A stretch of 64,000 bases of DNA, taken from the NCBI GenBank assembly GCA_023213395.1, contig CM041465.1, positions 95,735,741 to 95,799,740 of the forward strand. The letters are read 5' to 3'. The notes beneath the pieces were generated by a model. It had not been told where the DNA came from. It saw only the letters and a list, made by a program, of their open reading frames with translations, and made no database searches. The translations under genes were made by a program, and so were the position numbers. This document shows positions 12,519-23,400 of the stretch, one piece after another; within the stretch, counting starts at the first letter, position 1; each line of letters begins with the position of its first letter. Origin of the DNA: Cycas panzhihuaensis (taxonomy: Eukaryota > Cycadophyta).

Positions 12519-13530
12519 TCACTCACATAACTTTTTATTGACATCAATGGGTGGTAAACTATTAACTATATCCAATATTTTCATAAGAGCTAAGCTGTTA
12601 TAGTTAAGATGACCAAACTGTCTATGCCATAAATCACTATCCATGATAGTTGAAGTTCTAAGGGCATAGGTATCTGAAGGAGTGATGATAATCTTAAATA
12701 AACAATCCTTAGTCATTTTACCTTTGGCAATAATAGCTTTATTTTTTCTCTTATCTTTGATAACACATTCGTCATTGTCAAAAATCACCTTGTAATCTTG
12801 TCCCATCATCTGTCCTACTGATAGCAAGTTCTTCCTTAGGGAAGGGACATATAAGACATCATCTAAGTGTTTATATTTGTTAATATCAGTCATCAAAGCT
12901 ATGTTACCTTTCCTAACTAATTCATGAGAGGTATTGTCTCCAAACATGATTGATTCTTTTCTATTTTTATCTAAGGTTTAAAATAAATGTTCTTTGTAGG
13001 TCATGTGGGTTGAGTAACCTGAATCAATATACTAGCTATTATTATCTTCTTCCTTAGCAGAATAACTGGATAGAAATAACCTATTATTAACCTTTGATTC
13101 ATATGAATGTTGAGCATATCCTCTAAATAGTGGTCCATATTTTGAGAAGCATTTATCTTTAGTGTGACCACTTTTATGGTAATAAGTACAATACAATGGA
13201 TCTCTTCTTCCATAACTTAGGCTTCAACTTCTTGGATGATAATGATTAATATTAAAAGATCTTCCCCTTTCCTCATAATATTGAGGAGGGTTATCTCTTG
13301 GTCTATTGTCTCAATATGCCTGATTTGACCTTAGACAATAAGGAGGATTCTCAAACTGTCTCCTTTGATTAGTATTTTTTGGAGGGTCTTTATATTGTTC
13401 GGGTCCTCCTTGCCTCCTTTGGTGAGGGGCTTGGTATCGTGGAGGGTTTTATCTAGTATCCTTTCGAGGATTTCCATCTTTTCTCCTTGGAGGAGATTCC
13501 TTTTACCTTGAGGTCTCTACTTAGGAGTTG
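12519..13530 (-). pseudogene. Element A gag C-terminus, protease and pre-integrase
   Basis: From 13530 down: basic gag sequence, then the zinc knuckle CTYYHKSGHTKDKCF (about 13150-13195), where the second Cys is Tyr. The protease region follows (YIDSGYSTHMTYKEHLF, about 13000-13050), with D-S-G retained. A long open stretch at 12947-12519 carries MFGDNTSHELVRKGN, LYVPSLRKNLLSVGQMMG and the pre-integrase core LWHRQFGHLNYNSLALMK. The gag frame is broken at 13531 by element G and continues at 30107. The surviving 142-codon frame is one of the longer in the copia elements here. Confidence 0.85.
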
Positions 13531-13535
13531 GATTA

Positions 13536-16121
13536 TGGACGCATGTCTACGGGATAACTACCTAACTAATAGGTGTGGTGAGAGTGGGTGATGATATGAT
13601 TAAAGGAGAGACCTATGAGGAAAGTAATTACCACGTAGAGTGCCCCATGCACCAGAGCGCGAGTTCAGGACCTGCAATGGAATATGGCTACTAACAAGTG
13701 ATCCTCCACCACTTCGAACGAAGGGGGAAGGGGCGTAGGGTTAGCCTGGGTTGACCTAGGGACAGGATCCTCCCACCCTTAGATGGCCGAAAGGGGAAGG
13801 AGAAGATCCAAGGAGATAGATCAAGGGTGTGCCTAAACAAGCTAACTGGGTACACAAGCAACACGGGAGGCAAGAAACTTGTGCGGCTAAGGAGAGGAGG
13901 AAAGGTGAAAGGGCGGTTCCTGTAGCCTTTCCTATGGGTAACGAAGAGGCAAGTAATAAAACAAACAAAGCATAATCAAAGAACAAAGTCAAATTTCCCT
14001 TTTATTTTCCAATGTGTTAATTACTAAGAAAGGAATCTAAAAGGAAAAAAGTAGCAAGGTAGAGTAAGGTGTGCACCTAGACCAAGGGCATGCATGACAA
14101 AGACCTTCTCGAGGGGCACTAAACTACTCCACGTGGTGCATTGGATGCGGGCGTTGCGGCGGATTCAAATGAGGGGCTCCCTTACCTTCCCCGGCAAAAT
14201 ACTAAATATGATGCCAAGGAAAGAAAGGAAGTAAATGCTAATAACTGAAGAAGTATGAAAGTACGATGTACATGAGAGCACTTACCGGCAGCGGAGTTAA
14301 CGGACAATATCCTTCACGCTCTCCAAACACCTACAAGTAACGGCAACCTCCCCCTTTCCGGAGAAAGGATACTAACATGTAATACGAGATTTTAACAATA
14401 TATGTCTATATGAAACAAATATAAGTTTAAACACATATATGTTAGTATCAACCCAGCGATGATAGTATGTAAAAGAGGGTAACCAAAGCAAAGGTAAATG
14501 ACCGGTAAGCCTCGGAGTGGCCCACCTCCCACAAATAACACCCTAACCCCCCCCCCCCCAAGATCCACAAGGCAGCGAGGGCAAGGCCAAGAGAGGTGGC
14601 TGGAAACGGCACCAAGAAGGCGAAGAGGAGCCAAAGAACACCTACGGCGAACCGGGATGCTATGAGGAGCAAACCGGGCTGCCGGGAAGAAAGTAGGACA
14701 AGGACTAGCGGTTGGGACTTACGTGAGTTGCCCAAACCTGAACTTGAGCTCTCAAACCAGCGCTGCAATGTGTGACAACCCTAATTTCAGTGGCTAAAAG
14801 AGGGCCAACAAACCCTTGTTCGTGCACCAAGGACAGCACGAGGCGAGAGGGAGGATTTGGGGGGCTTAAAGCCGCTTGAGGAGCATGGAAGGTGGTACGG
14901 AATCCACCCAGATCCTTCCCAAAGCCTATGCCAACCCTCAACGCCATTGCCTTGAGCAACAAACGTAGCTAAGAGGCACAATGACAGTGGTAAAGCAGCC
15001 CACTAAAAAGAAGGAAACCAAACTCACAAGGACAAGCGAGGAGCAAGCAAGATGGAGCATCAATATCATAAGAAAAAGTAATTCAAATCAAGAAATACCT
15101 AAGTGGGAGAGGCAAGGAGCTTGCCTCAGCCAAGAGCTAGCGAAGAGGGGTTGAGAAATCAGCCCAGATCTGTGGTGTAGCAGGTTTGGGACCCTGCTAA
15201 GGAGGTGGGAAGGAGAACACCTGCACTTGGAACCCTGAAGGCTGCCCGGGGCAAGAATCAACTAGAACCTCTCCAAGGGGCCCTCTCCAAGGTGCGTGAG
15301 GGGCTGGGAAGATGTCCTAGCCACACCAAAGGAGAGTCGGTCTTGAGGAGAGATGCAGTCCTATGATAGAAAGTAGGCAATGGGAGAAGAGTAGAGCACA
15401 GTTGTGTTTCCTTGAGGAGCAATCCAAAATGTGAGCCAAAAGTTCTCAAAAATGAGTCAAAAGTGACTTAAGTACTCAAGCCAAACCCTAAAGTGAGCAA
15501 TTACGGCGCGGCTGGAAGAAAGTTAAGTCACGAGCCACGTGGCAGTTTCACAATAAATGCGAAATTGCCACGGCGGATTTAAAAAAATAAGTTAGAACAA
15601 TCGTATCAAGAACTCCACTCTGCATCACGGATATTCCGGCGCAGACAAAATTCTGGCGATATGAACCCAGAGGCAAAAATAGGCCCGGCTAGCCAGCCTA
15701 GGCTAGGGGCAGATGTCAAAAAGGGCCAATAGGGGGCTGAGACACCTACCCGGGGGTAAACAAGCCAGCAAACGGGTCCAAAGGAGCAAAAATAGGGCTC
15801 AAACAGTGTGGCAAGTCAACCAAACGATGACTTATCATCACACGGGCAGAGGTGGCACAAAACTGAGTGGATCTTAGAGCGAGGAGGGTAGATGTGGGAA
15901 GTGAAGTGGCCACCAGGGTGCCACACTCGCTGGGAATGTGCTCCTGCTATAGTCGTCATAGGCTAAAATAAGTGTAGACGAGGACAAAGTTGCCTACAAA
16001 GCCATATACATGCAGACATGCAAGCAAACACTCATCAAAAGAAAGCAATGATGATGCGAGAAACATATCTGCACTTACCTAAGTCGGTGATTCCGTATCC
16101 ATTCTTGGAAGCCAGGAAACA
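13536..16121 (-). repeat. Element G 3' LTR
   Basis: 2586 bp, collinear with 27517-30101. On the - strand it begins TGTTTCCTGGCTTCC (at 16121) and ends ..ATGCGTCCA (at 13536). A run of 13 C lies at 14547-14559. Reading frames inside it on both strands (for example 14448-14768) show no domain and have counterparts in the other LTR only by homology, so they are not annotated as genes. Confidence 0.9.
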
Positions 16122-16499
16122 TCGCCTCGCAAGCAGAGCCTCGCCGCCGTAAGCTCGTGTGATGGGGAATGCTGGCAACACAACTGTCAGTAGCACATGT
16201 GTATATAGATATATCAATCAAGATCATAACAATAGGCAAGGATGCCGGTGAGTGTCGTGGTGGAACACGTGGATATGAAAGCGGTGGTGGAGACAACATA
16301 GGGGCTACCTATGAGCCACCTAGGGATTGACTAGAAAACTGAGGAAGGTGAGGGGGCTGCCCCCACCACAAAAGATGCGGAAGAGCATGCATAATCAAGT
16401 GAAAGAGCAAGCAAAGGGTAGGTACCATAGTTTTACCTCATTAGTAACCAGGTTTCGGAGGCGCAAACAGATTGCGAAGCAAAGTGTGAGATGACCTAG
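16122..16499 (-). other. Element G region between second RNase H and 3' LTR
   Basis: About 380 bp of non-coding sequence. No purine-only tract as clean as those of the copia elements is seen; the bases abutting the LTR on the - strand read GCGAGGCGA, which may serve as the polypurine tract. Nothing else is recognisable. Confidence 0.45.
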
Positions 16500-17123
16500 G
16501 GCTTGGGCGACAGGAGGGCCAGACAAGCCTCAGGGACGGTCAGCAAGGAGAGGAAGGCGGCACTTAAGGATGAGGCAAACGAGACTATCTGCCTTAGCAT
16601 TGAGGGCCCGAGGGATATGCTAGATATCGACAGAAGAGAAGTAGGCCAGGAGAGATCTGACAGCAGAAGCAAGAGTCCTCAAGTGAGGGCATCGCACCTG
16701 GTAAACCTGGGTGAGATGAGACACCACAACTTGAGAGTTGCAAAGCAGAACGATGGATCTGCAATGGAAATGGAGGGCATTAGTAAGGGCTTCAATAATA
16801 GCTATATATTCAGCTTCGTTGTTAGTAGCCTTTGGGAGGAAGATCCCAGAGCGGAGGAGATCGTGTCCAAAAGGGCTGCGAAGAATCCATACAGCGGCAG
16901 AAGGTCCAGGATTACCGCGGCTTCTGCCGTCAGTAAAGATGTAGATGGACATAGGTGACACAAAATCCAGGCAATCAATGGGTAATAAAAGTAACACTCG
17001 AAAGGCAAGAAAAAGTGGCCGTGAAGGGTAGGAGGACCTAGCAATGAGGTTACCCAGGGTGAGAGTAAGCAGTCTGATCACCGACAGAGAGTGGTCGGGA
17101 GAAAAGGCCTTCTGGGGCACCAA
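16500..17123 (-). pseudogene. Second RNase H domain of element G
   Basis: An open frame of 167 codons at 17123-16620. Its middle part reads IYIFTDGRSRGNPGPSAAVW (RNase H first catalytic Asp in TDG), then NNEAEYIAIIEAL (catalytic Glu), then LLCNSQVVVSHL, where the usual Asp of the DSQ motif is Asn. After a stop at 16620 the same frame gives HIPRALNAKADSL, the usual C-terminal RNase H motif. This form of RNase H, separate from the one fused to RT, is known from plant Tat-lineage elements. Here it lies downstream of integrase and of an antisense gene, close to the 3' LTR. The Asp-to-Asn change (a G-to-A transition) would be expected to impair catalysis. The + strand frame 16503-16958 is its mirror. 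Confidence 0.8.
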
Positions 17124-17460
17124 AAGGTCACTTTAGAAAGCGAAACATGCCCCCAGGCAGGGGGAGCATTCCCTTTGGGGACCCCAAGAGCGAAAAAGGA
17201 TTGCAAAAACGAGTCCAGGCTGATGAAACGAGCATAAACTCAGGCACGCACGGGAGTAGCGCGTAAAACGATTGAGAAGGGCCCTGGCAAAAGCGCGATA
17301 ATGAGGCACCATAAATGCCCTCACAAGGGAGGGCAGGAAGGGCATCAATAGAGCATAATGGGCAACAGGGCTAGAAGTCAAAGGCAAACAGGGGGGCGAG
17401 ACGGTCCCAATGGCTGTCGCAGGGCCAAAAACGGAGGAAGTGCCCGTTGGGGCCCCCACC

Positions 17461-17469
17461 TATATAAGG
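17461..17469 (+). promoter_or_regulatory. TATA box of the antisense gene
   Basis: The motif TATATAAGG stands in a GC-rich surround, preceded by CCCCCACC. It is on the + strand, opposite to element G, 167 bp upstream of the proposed ATG at 17628. A start near 17490-17500 would give a leader of about 130 bp. The motif, spacing and strand agree with the spliced gene model downstream. Promoter activity is inferred, not shown. Confidence 0.55.
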
Positions 17470-17651
17470 AAATTAACGGGAAAATGGATTCATTTTCATC
17501 GGCTCTCGTACGAAACCAGAGCCATTTCCTCATGCAGCAGAGCGCCACCCAACTTTGGAGGCATGCAGAGAGAGATCAGACCGTCGGATTAGAGAGCGGA
17601 GAGAGCCAGCGTGACCGATAAGACGACATGGTGGTAGTGAGACTGGATCCA

Positions 17652-18121
17652 GTGAGTGGATATCACTAAACCTAGCCCATTTCGAAGTTTAAAGTTCATG
17701 GTTTTTACAGTTTTTACATGATTTTAGTGCCCCTTATGGGCAACCGGAGGCCTCTCAGTCCGAATCGAGCGAAGAGGCGGGGACCTGGGCATTAGGGAGC
17801 CCTGGTCCCGGTGGGCCCCACGGGGTCCACCAGAAGAATTTTTTTATTTTTTTGGGCGGAAAACCCCCCCTTTGGGGGATCGCTGTTCGTACTGCGGTAA
17901 TGATCGCGGTGCCGCGATCATTACGGTGGGACCTGATCGCCGCGGGACCCGTGCCAAACTTAGCGGTACCGTTAAGTTTGGCGTAGTATGAAGGTAGAAA
18001 AGCAGAAAAATAGATACGAGGGCCAAATGAGCCCCAAATCTCAGGCAAAGAGAGATTCGAGAGAGAGAGGGATGACAGTGACTGACGCGAAGCTAACTTG
18101 AATTATTTTTTGTGTGAATAG
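17652..18121 (+). other. Intron 1 of the antisense gene
   Basis: The donor is CCA/GTGAGT; the acceptor is a T-rich stretch ending GTGTGAATAG/GTT. Removing it joins two in-frame exons at a codon boundary. It holds two strong palindromes (17897-17924 and 17953-17982). Confidence 0.55.
17897..17982. repeat. Two palindromes in intron 1
   Basis: GTAATGATCGCGG (17897-17909) and its exact complement CCGCGATCATTAC (17912-17924) are separated by 2 bases. Then 17953-17982 reads GCCAAACTTAGCGG followed by its near-perfect complement, centred on GGTACC. Both would form stable hairpins. Confidence 0.75.
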
Positions 18122-19330
18122 GTTGTCATCGCAGTAGATAACCATGAGAACATAGGTATGGCCATGTTGAGCTACATGGAGATGGCGACACAGGAGGACA
18201 GGGAGATCCTACAGAGGTGTGGCCTATACAAGGCCCTTAAGACACCTCTGTACACATCGAATCAGAGACTGTTGGTCAACATAGTGTCCCATTGGGACAG
18301 GAGGAGACATGTGTTCCACCTACCGCAGGTAGGTGACATGATGTTCACGTCGAGAGATATCCGGCGGATACTGGGAGTTCCGGCGACAGGGAGGCCGGCG
18401 AGACTAGGGATGCTACCTAGCACTGAGGCAACGCATAGGGAGGCAGCCCTGTTCTTCACAGGAGCTGACAGATGGGAGCGGAGGAGAGCCCCCCTCCAAA
18501 CTGTACTGATGTTAGGGATTCCTCGGGTGAGGAAACTGGTTATACTGTGCATTCTGTTTCAGATTTCTTGAAAGTAGAACTATACAGAGGTACCAGGTGG
18601 GTGGTTAGATGCAGATCACCGCTGCGAAGCCTACGAGAGGATGGATTGGGCGGCCCTGATAGCATCAAACCTCATCGCCCAGCTGGATACTATCAGGATG
18701 TCTGGCAGAGGTGGGTTATCGTATAGCACACTGTTGCAGTGTTGGTTATTCGATCACTTCGCGGCAGTGGCACTAGCGGGGGGACCACACCCCATTAGAG
18801 AGTAGGCCCCGATGGTCCACAGGTGGCAGACTCAGCTAAGGGGGACAGAGGACAGGGCCCATGTCAGGTGATCAATGGAGGCTACGTCACTAAACCTTCT
18901 CACCCTACCAGACTACATAGCAGAGCCTTATAGGACAGCAAGGTGGGATAGTGACGACGAGGCGGGCGAAGCAGGAGTGCCCACAGGCGATGACAGTGGA
19001 GATGACAGAGATGACAGAGATGATGGGGATGGCCCGTCATGACCTACAGGGGAGGCAGGTCCCTCAGGGACACCAGGAGGCGCAGAGGGTCCATCCAGGG
19101 GATGCCGAGGAGGCGGGGCCGTCGGGAGCGTGAGCGCAGAGAGCAGGGACCCGTGACTGTGGCTCGCAGTGCATGGATCGTGATGGGATCCGGAGGGACA
19201 AGAGCTGGGCCTACCCCTGCGAGGAGGGAGGCCCAGGCAGAGGAGGTGCCAAAGGATGAAGCACCCGCGGCTGGCAGAGAGCCAGGAGAGGAGGATGCCA
19301 CACGACCAGAGGAGCAGGCGGCCACAGCAG

Positions 19331-19441
19331 GTGAGACCTAACCCTTTCCAGAGTCGTTTGGCATCCAGATAGATGTTTGGTTTGATTTGATCATGGTATA
19401 TGGTGAGATATAAACTGACATATGGCATGTTGCATTGGCAG
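19331..19441 (+). other. Intron 2 of the antisense gene
   Basis: 111 bp from GTGAGACC to TTGCATTGGCAG, AT-rich compared with the flanking exons. Splicing divides a Gly codon (G/GT) and keeps one frame from ..RPEEQAATA to TSEIWRLIEAVV. The composition shift, consensus sites and frame agreement together are good evidence for a real intron. Confidence 0.7.
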
Positions 19442-19914
19442 GTACATCAGAGATCTGGAGACTGATAGAGGCTGTGGTGAGGGAGATATTCCCTCAGGTA
19501 TACGCAGAGGGGCAACCGCCCATCGAGGCAGGAGATGAGCCTAGAGCGGCAGGTGCCCACAGAGAGGCATTTGCCCCGTTGGTGAGGACGAGGGACATAT
19601 GGGCTATAGAGTCCCAAGAGCACGTGACATTCCAGGGACATCTGCAGTAGGAGAGGGATGATGCAAGACACGAGAGAGACGAGCTATGCGGACAGGTGGA
19701 GGCTTTAGAGGCACAGGGTGGAGCAGGCGGAGATGCCGAGAGCAGGACCCAGCTAGCAGTACTTACAGAGCGTCTCACGGGGACAGAGGAAGCACTCTGG
19801 GGAGAGAGGGATCGTATCCAGGCCAGATACGATCAGCTGGTAGCACAGATGGTGTCGAGGTCGAGCCAGAGCAGGACGCATACCCACACGGCGGCGACGA
19901 CCCCGAGACGGTAG

Positions 19915-20702
19915 AGAGATGAGAAGAGCGAGGCGGGCAGCTCACGGAGGCCCAGGAGGAGCCTCGGAAGCATGTGGTCCCTAGGAGAGGGATCACAGAG
20001 ACCAGGAGATGGTACCCCGTGAGGCAAGCAGCAGTAGAGAGATGTATATATGGTTTTGACAGGGGAAAGCACGGGCCTTCAGGGGGTCATATATAGGATC
20101 ATATGATTGTACCCCCCCTGCAAGGACACCGGCTTCCTAGATGTATGATGTGACATGATTTTTGGATATATATATATGTATGTGGGGTAATTAGGACCCC
20201 ATTTGGATATGAGATGCTGTGTATGATGTATCATATGTGAATGACATGTATGTTTATGTTGTGTGTTATAAATGTTATGCTGTAGATATTTTATGTTATG
20301 AATGTTTTGTTGTATGATGCACATGTTTCCTTCCATGTATGGCTATATGTCTAACAGGAGCACATACACACGTTGTGAGTGAAGACGGCAGAGAGGTGTG
20401 AGGTTAGAGGATAGAGCGGCATACACATCTACGGAAGAGCATAGCGGAATATGCGAAGGAAACAACAGACAGGAAAGAGAAGCGACGATGCTCCCAAGCG
20501 TCCTCCTGATTGGGGAATGCCCAAGTAAGATGACAACAGGTTCACAAGAGGGTACAAGAACATGGGTTCCGTGGAAGGAACTGGAAAGAAGAAGAAGGAT
20601 CCATCTTAAATTGCCATTCTACCCGTGGTTGGGAAGAATGGGGACAACCTAAGATGGTAGTTTAGGCTCATTTTGGAGCAGGGAAAAGGGATCACCAAAA
20701 GA
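19915..20702 (+). other. 3' flank of the antisense gene, between it and integrase
   Basis: TG-rich, AT-rich stretch at about 20040-20340 with many TATG/TGTA words, resembling plant polyadenylation regions, on the side where the antisense transcript would end. The rest (20340-20702) is purine-rich on the + strand. It has an 84-codon frame (20398-20652) without recognisable domain, not counted as a gene. The - strand integrase ends at 20703. Confidence 0.4.
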
Positions 20703-21835
20703 TCACGTGTAAAACTTCTTAAGGAATTTCCCATTAACAACTTTCTCAAATTCAAGTCCTTCTAGGGTGGCTATCATATAGGCACCATTATCGAGGGATT
20801 CGATAATGACGAAAGGACCAACCCATCGGGGTTTCAACTTGGTTAAACGGTCATGGAGATACTCGAGCTTGAGGACGTGATCCCCAGGAAACAAAGGGCG
20901 GGAACGAAGATGTTTATCGTAGGCCCTCTGTGAGTGGGCTTTGGATGCTAGGTTAGCCTGATAGGCGGCTAAGCGTCTCTCATCCAAAGCTTCAAGGTCT
21001 AGTAGGCGAGCCTGACGGATCGACTCTTCGTCGATGAAACCTCGAAGGAAGACTCGCAAGGAAGGAATCTCCACCTCCAGCAGGAGTACCGCCTCAGTAC
21101 CGTAGACCAGGGAGAACGGGGTCATTCCCGTGGCGAAATGGATAGAGGTGCGATAAGCCCACAAGGCGGAGGGCAACTGAAGGTGCCAATCCTTTTGGGA
21201 TTGAACAACAGTTTTCTTGAGGATGTTGATAAGAGTCTTATTAAAAGACTCCACTTGGCCATTTGCCTAAGGGTAGTAAGGGGAGGAAGTCTTGTGAGAA
21301 ATTTTAAACTTCTTACAAAGCTCATCCATCTCCTTATTACAGAAAGGAGTTCCATTGTCAGTGATTAGGACATCCAGAATTCCAAAATGGCAAATGATAT
21401 GCTGATAAATGAATGTGGCGATCATTTTGCCAGGAGTAGTGATCAAGGGAATGGCCTCCGCCCATTTGGTAAAATACTCCGTGGCAGTCAAGATAAACTT
21501 GTGCTGCGATGATGAAGGTAGGGAGATAGCCCTAATGAGGTCTAGTCCCCACTGAGCGAAGGGCCATGGCGAAACAATGGGATGTAGGGCCTCAGAAGGC
21601 ACATGGGAAATGTTGGTGTGTTCTTGACATCGCTGACATTTTAGAGCAAAGGCGTGAGCATCCTTAAAGAGGGATGGCCAGAAATAGCCCATGCAGAGGA
21701 TCCTCTAAGCCATAGACTGGCCCCCAAAGTGACCTCCACAAATGCCGTGGTGGCATTCACAGGGTCCGCCTTCACAAGAGTGACGCAGCGGAGGAGGATC
21801 CCATCGAAGGACCTCTTGTACAATACCTCATCCAC
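20703..21835 (-). pseudogene. Element G integrase
   Basis: On the - strand a zinc-binding part is readable near 21640-21760 (ECHHGICGGHFG, then CQRCQEH). It is one base out of frame with the upstream ..VTLVKADPVN, so a single-base frameshift sits near 21757. The catalytic core follows: WGLDLIRAISLP (first Asp), LITDNGTPFCNKE (second Asp) and GQVESFNKTL (Glu region). The C-terminus includes DHVLKLEYLHDRLTKLKPRW and KWVGPFVI-like sequence, and ends at KFLKKFYT with no chromodomain. A TAG at 21267-21269 (a CAG-to-TAG change in the PYYPQANG motif) and another stop in SMA*RIL truncate it. Otherwise it is well preserved. Confidence 0.88.
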
Positions 21836-22087
21836 AAGGAGGTATTGCCTGGCAGAAGTTTGGATACGAGATCTAACTTTACTACTAGCATCGGGGCGAT
21901 ATTGCTGCTATGTAAAATACTGCACTATGTCACCATACCACTCATCGTCAACAAGTGGATAGGGAGAGACTCCCTGAATCGTCAAGATAGACTCATCGGG
22001 GAGAGAGTCGTCAACTGGAGCACCAAAGGAGTTAGGGATAGGGGTGTCTGCGAGTTGCTCGGCCACTATCATTCCCTTCTTTGATTT

Positions 22088-22435
22088 CTAGTTAACAATA
22101 TGGAGGTCGAATTCTTGGAGTAGGACGGCCCAACGACCAGCCCTACCCATCAAATCTGAACAAGTTAGCAAGCATCGTAAGGGATCAGATTGAACGATCA
22201 CCTTGGTGGTATTGCTAAGCAAGTAGTGCCTAAACTTCTTGGTTGCATGGACCAAGGAGAGGCACTCCTTCTCGGCAGGGGAATAGTTAAGCTCAGCAGC
22301 CACGAGAGTACGACTGATGAAATATATAGCTCTCTCGGTTCCTGAGTCATCCTCCTGAGCTAGCATAGCGCCCAAGGATTCGTCAGTCGCCGAGGTGTAC
22401 AGGACGAAGGGCCTATCCAATCGAGGAGGCACCAA
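22088..22435 (-). pseudogene. Element G first RNase H, fused to RT
   Basis: A 115-codon open frame on the - strand reads FVLYTSATDESLGAMLAQ, AIYFISRTLVAAELNYSP, EKECLSLVHATKKFRHYL and KVIVQSDPLRCLL, the standard Ty3/gypsy RNase H just after RT. The linker to integrase (21840-22080) continues with stops. Together with the domain at 16500-17123 it makes this a dual-RNase H element. Confidence 0.85.
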
Positions 22436-23400
22436 CGTAGGAGCAGAAGCTAGGGCTTCCTTAAGTCCTTCGAAGGCCTTTTGGGTCTTGTCGCACTGTG
22501 CAAAAAGAAGCTCCCTTCTTCAATAGGTTCATGAGGGGTTTAGCGCTCACAGCGAAATCGACTAAGAAGGGCCTAAGAAAACCAAGCCTCCCTAGAAATG
22601 ACTTAATCTGTCATTGAGTTCTAGGTGGTGGCATGTCAAGGATCGCCCTGACTTTGTCAGGGTTAATCTGAATTCCTTGTTTGGATACAAGGAAACCAAG
22701 GAGTTTACCCGAGGTAACGGCAAACACACACTTGAGCGGATTTAGACTGACGTGATACTTGCGGCATCGTGAAAAGATGGCGCGCAAGTCGGAAGGGTGA
22801 TGGGCCCTAACACGGGAGAGACCCATCATATCGTCCATGAAGACCTCCAATGTGTTATCAATGAGGTCATGGAAAATGAAATGCATGGCTCTTTGGTAAG
22901 TAGCACCTGCATTCTTGAGACCAAAGGGCATCGCCTTGTAGGTGAAGGTACCCCAAGGAGTAGTGAAGGCCGTCTTATGGCAGTCTTTGGGAGAAATCTG
23001 AATCTAGTTATAGCTGGAGAAGCCATCCATTAGGGACATCACTTCAAATCCAGTGGTGCGATCAATGATTTGATCGAGGAAGGGTAACGGGAAATTATCC
23101 TTGGGACAAGCATTATTGATGTCATGAAAATCCTCACATATACGGATTGCCCCATTCTTTTTGGTAACGGGGACAATGTTGGAGACCCACTTAGGGTAAT
23201 CAATGGAAGTAATAAGCCCATCATCTAGAAGCTTCTCAACCTGCATTTTGATGGCGGCAGAGAGCTTTGAGTGAAGCGGATCTCGCTCGGCGCGCATGTG
23301 CGCCAGGAATGGTGGTGAGGTTATGAGTGACAATGGAGGGGTCAATTCCCTTCATGTCAGCATAATCCCACGCGAACACGTCTCAGAACTCCCCGAATGT
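22436..23400 (-). pseudogene. Element G reverse transcriptase
   Basis: On the - strand: DVFAWDYADMKGIDPSI (about 23330-23385), KLLDDGLITSIDYPKWVSN, VTKKNGAIRICEDFHDIN, then MPFGLKNAGATYQRAM and the catalytic motif FMDDM (about 22830), which matches the F/YxDD of this family. Then LGFLVSKQGIQINPDKV follows. Stops at 23383-23385 (TGA, Arg expected), 23004-23006 (TAG, Gln expected in YNQI) and near 22611 break it. The stops at 23383 and 23004 are explained by single C-to-T changes. The RT is complete apart from these and a disturbed stretch near 22440-22520. Confidence 0.88.

Larger units (their letters stand above)
17628..19914 (+). pseudogene. Antisense spliced gene with plant-mobile-domain-like region in element G
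   Basis: Opposite strand to gag-pol. Proposed exon 1 is 17628-17651 (MVVVRLDP) and ends at donor GTGAGT. Intron 1 is 17652-18121, and exon 2 starts at 18122 in the same frame (VVIAVDNHENIGMAML). Exon 2 carries GLYKALKTPLYTSNQRLL, HVFHLPQVGDMMFTSRDI, RRILGVPATGRP and, after a frame change near 18527-18578, LIASNLIAQLDTIRMSG and GLSYSTLLQCWLFDHF. This order resembles the plant mobile domain seen in MAIN/MAIL-type and transposon proteins. An acidic DD repeat region (18950-19035) and a Pro/Gly/Arg-rich linker follow. Intron 2 (19331-19441, GTGAGA..GGCAG) rejoins the frame exactly. The last exon, with a nonsense TAG at 19648, has heptad-like Glu/Leu/Arg sequence ending at 19914. Stops at 18803, 18869, 19040 and 19648 make this copy inactive. 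Function in the element is unknown. Confidence 0.65.

Noticed and set aside
13691-15449. Several reading frames of 60-106 codons in the G 3' LTR, with counterparts at 27545-29419
   Set aside because: They lie inside LTRs, are repeated only because the LTRs are repeated, and show no domain or start context.
16503-16958. 151-codon + strand frame
   Set aside because: It is the mirror strand of the second RNase H, whose motifs are clear on the - strand.
18527-18577. A third intron in the antisense gene (GTGAGG..AAAGTAG) that would restore the frame
   Set aside because: At 51 bp it is shorter than usual plant introns; a frameshift is at least as likely, so it was not annotated.
18928-19428. 166-codon - strand frame rich in Ser/Pro/Leu
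   Set aside because: Mirror of the Gly/Pro/Arg-rich exon of the antisense gene; the intron evidence is on the + strand.
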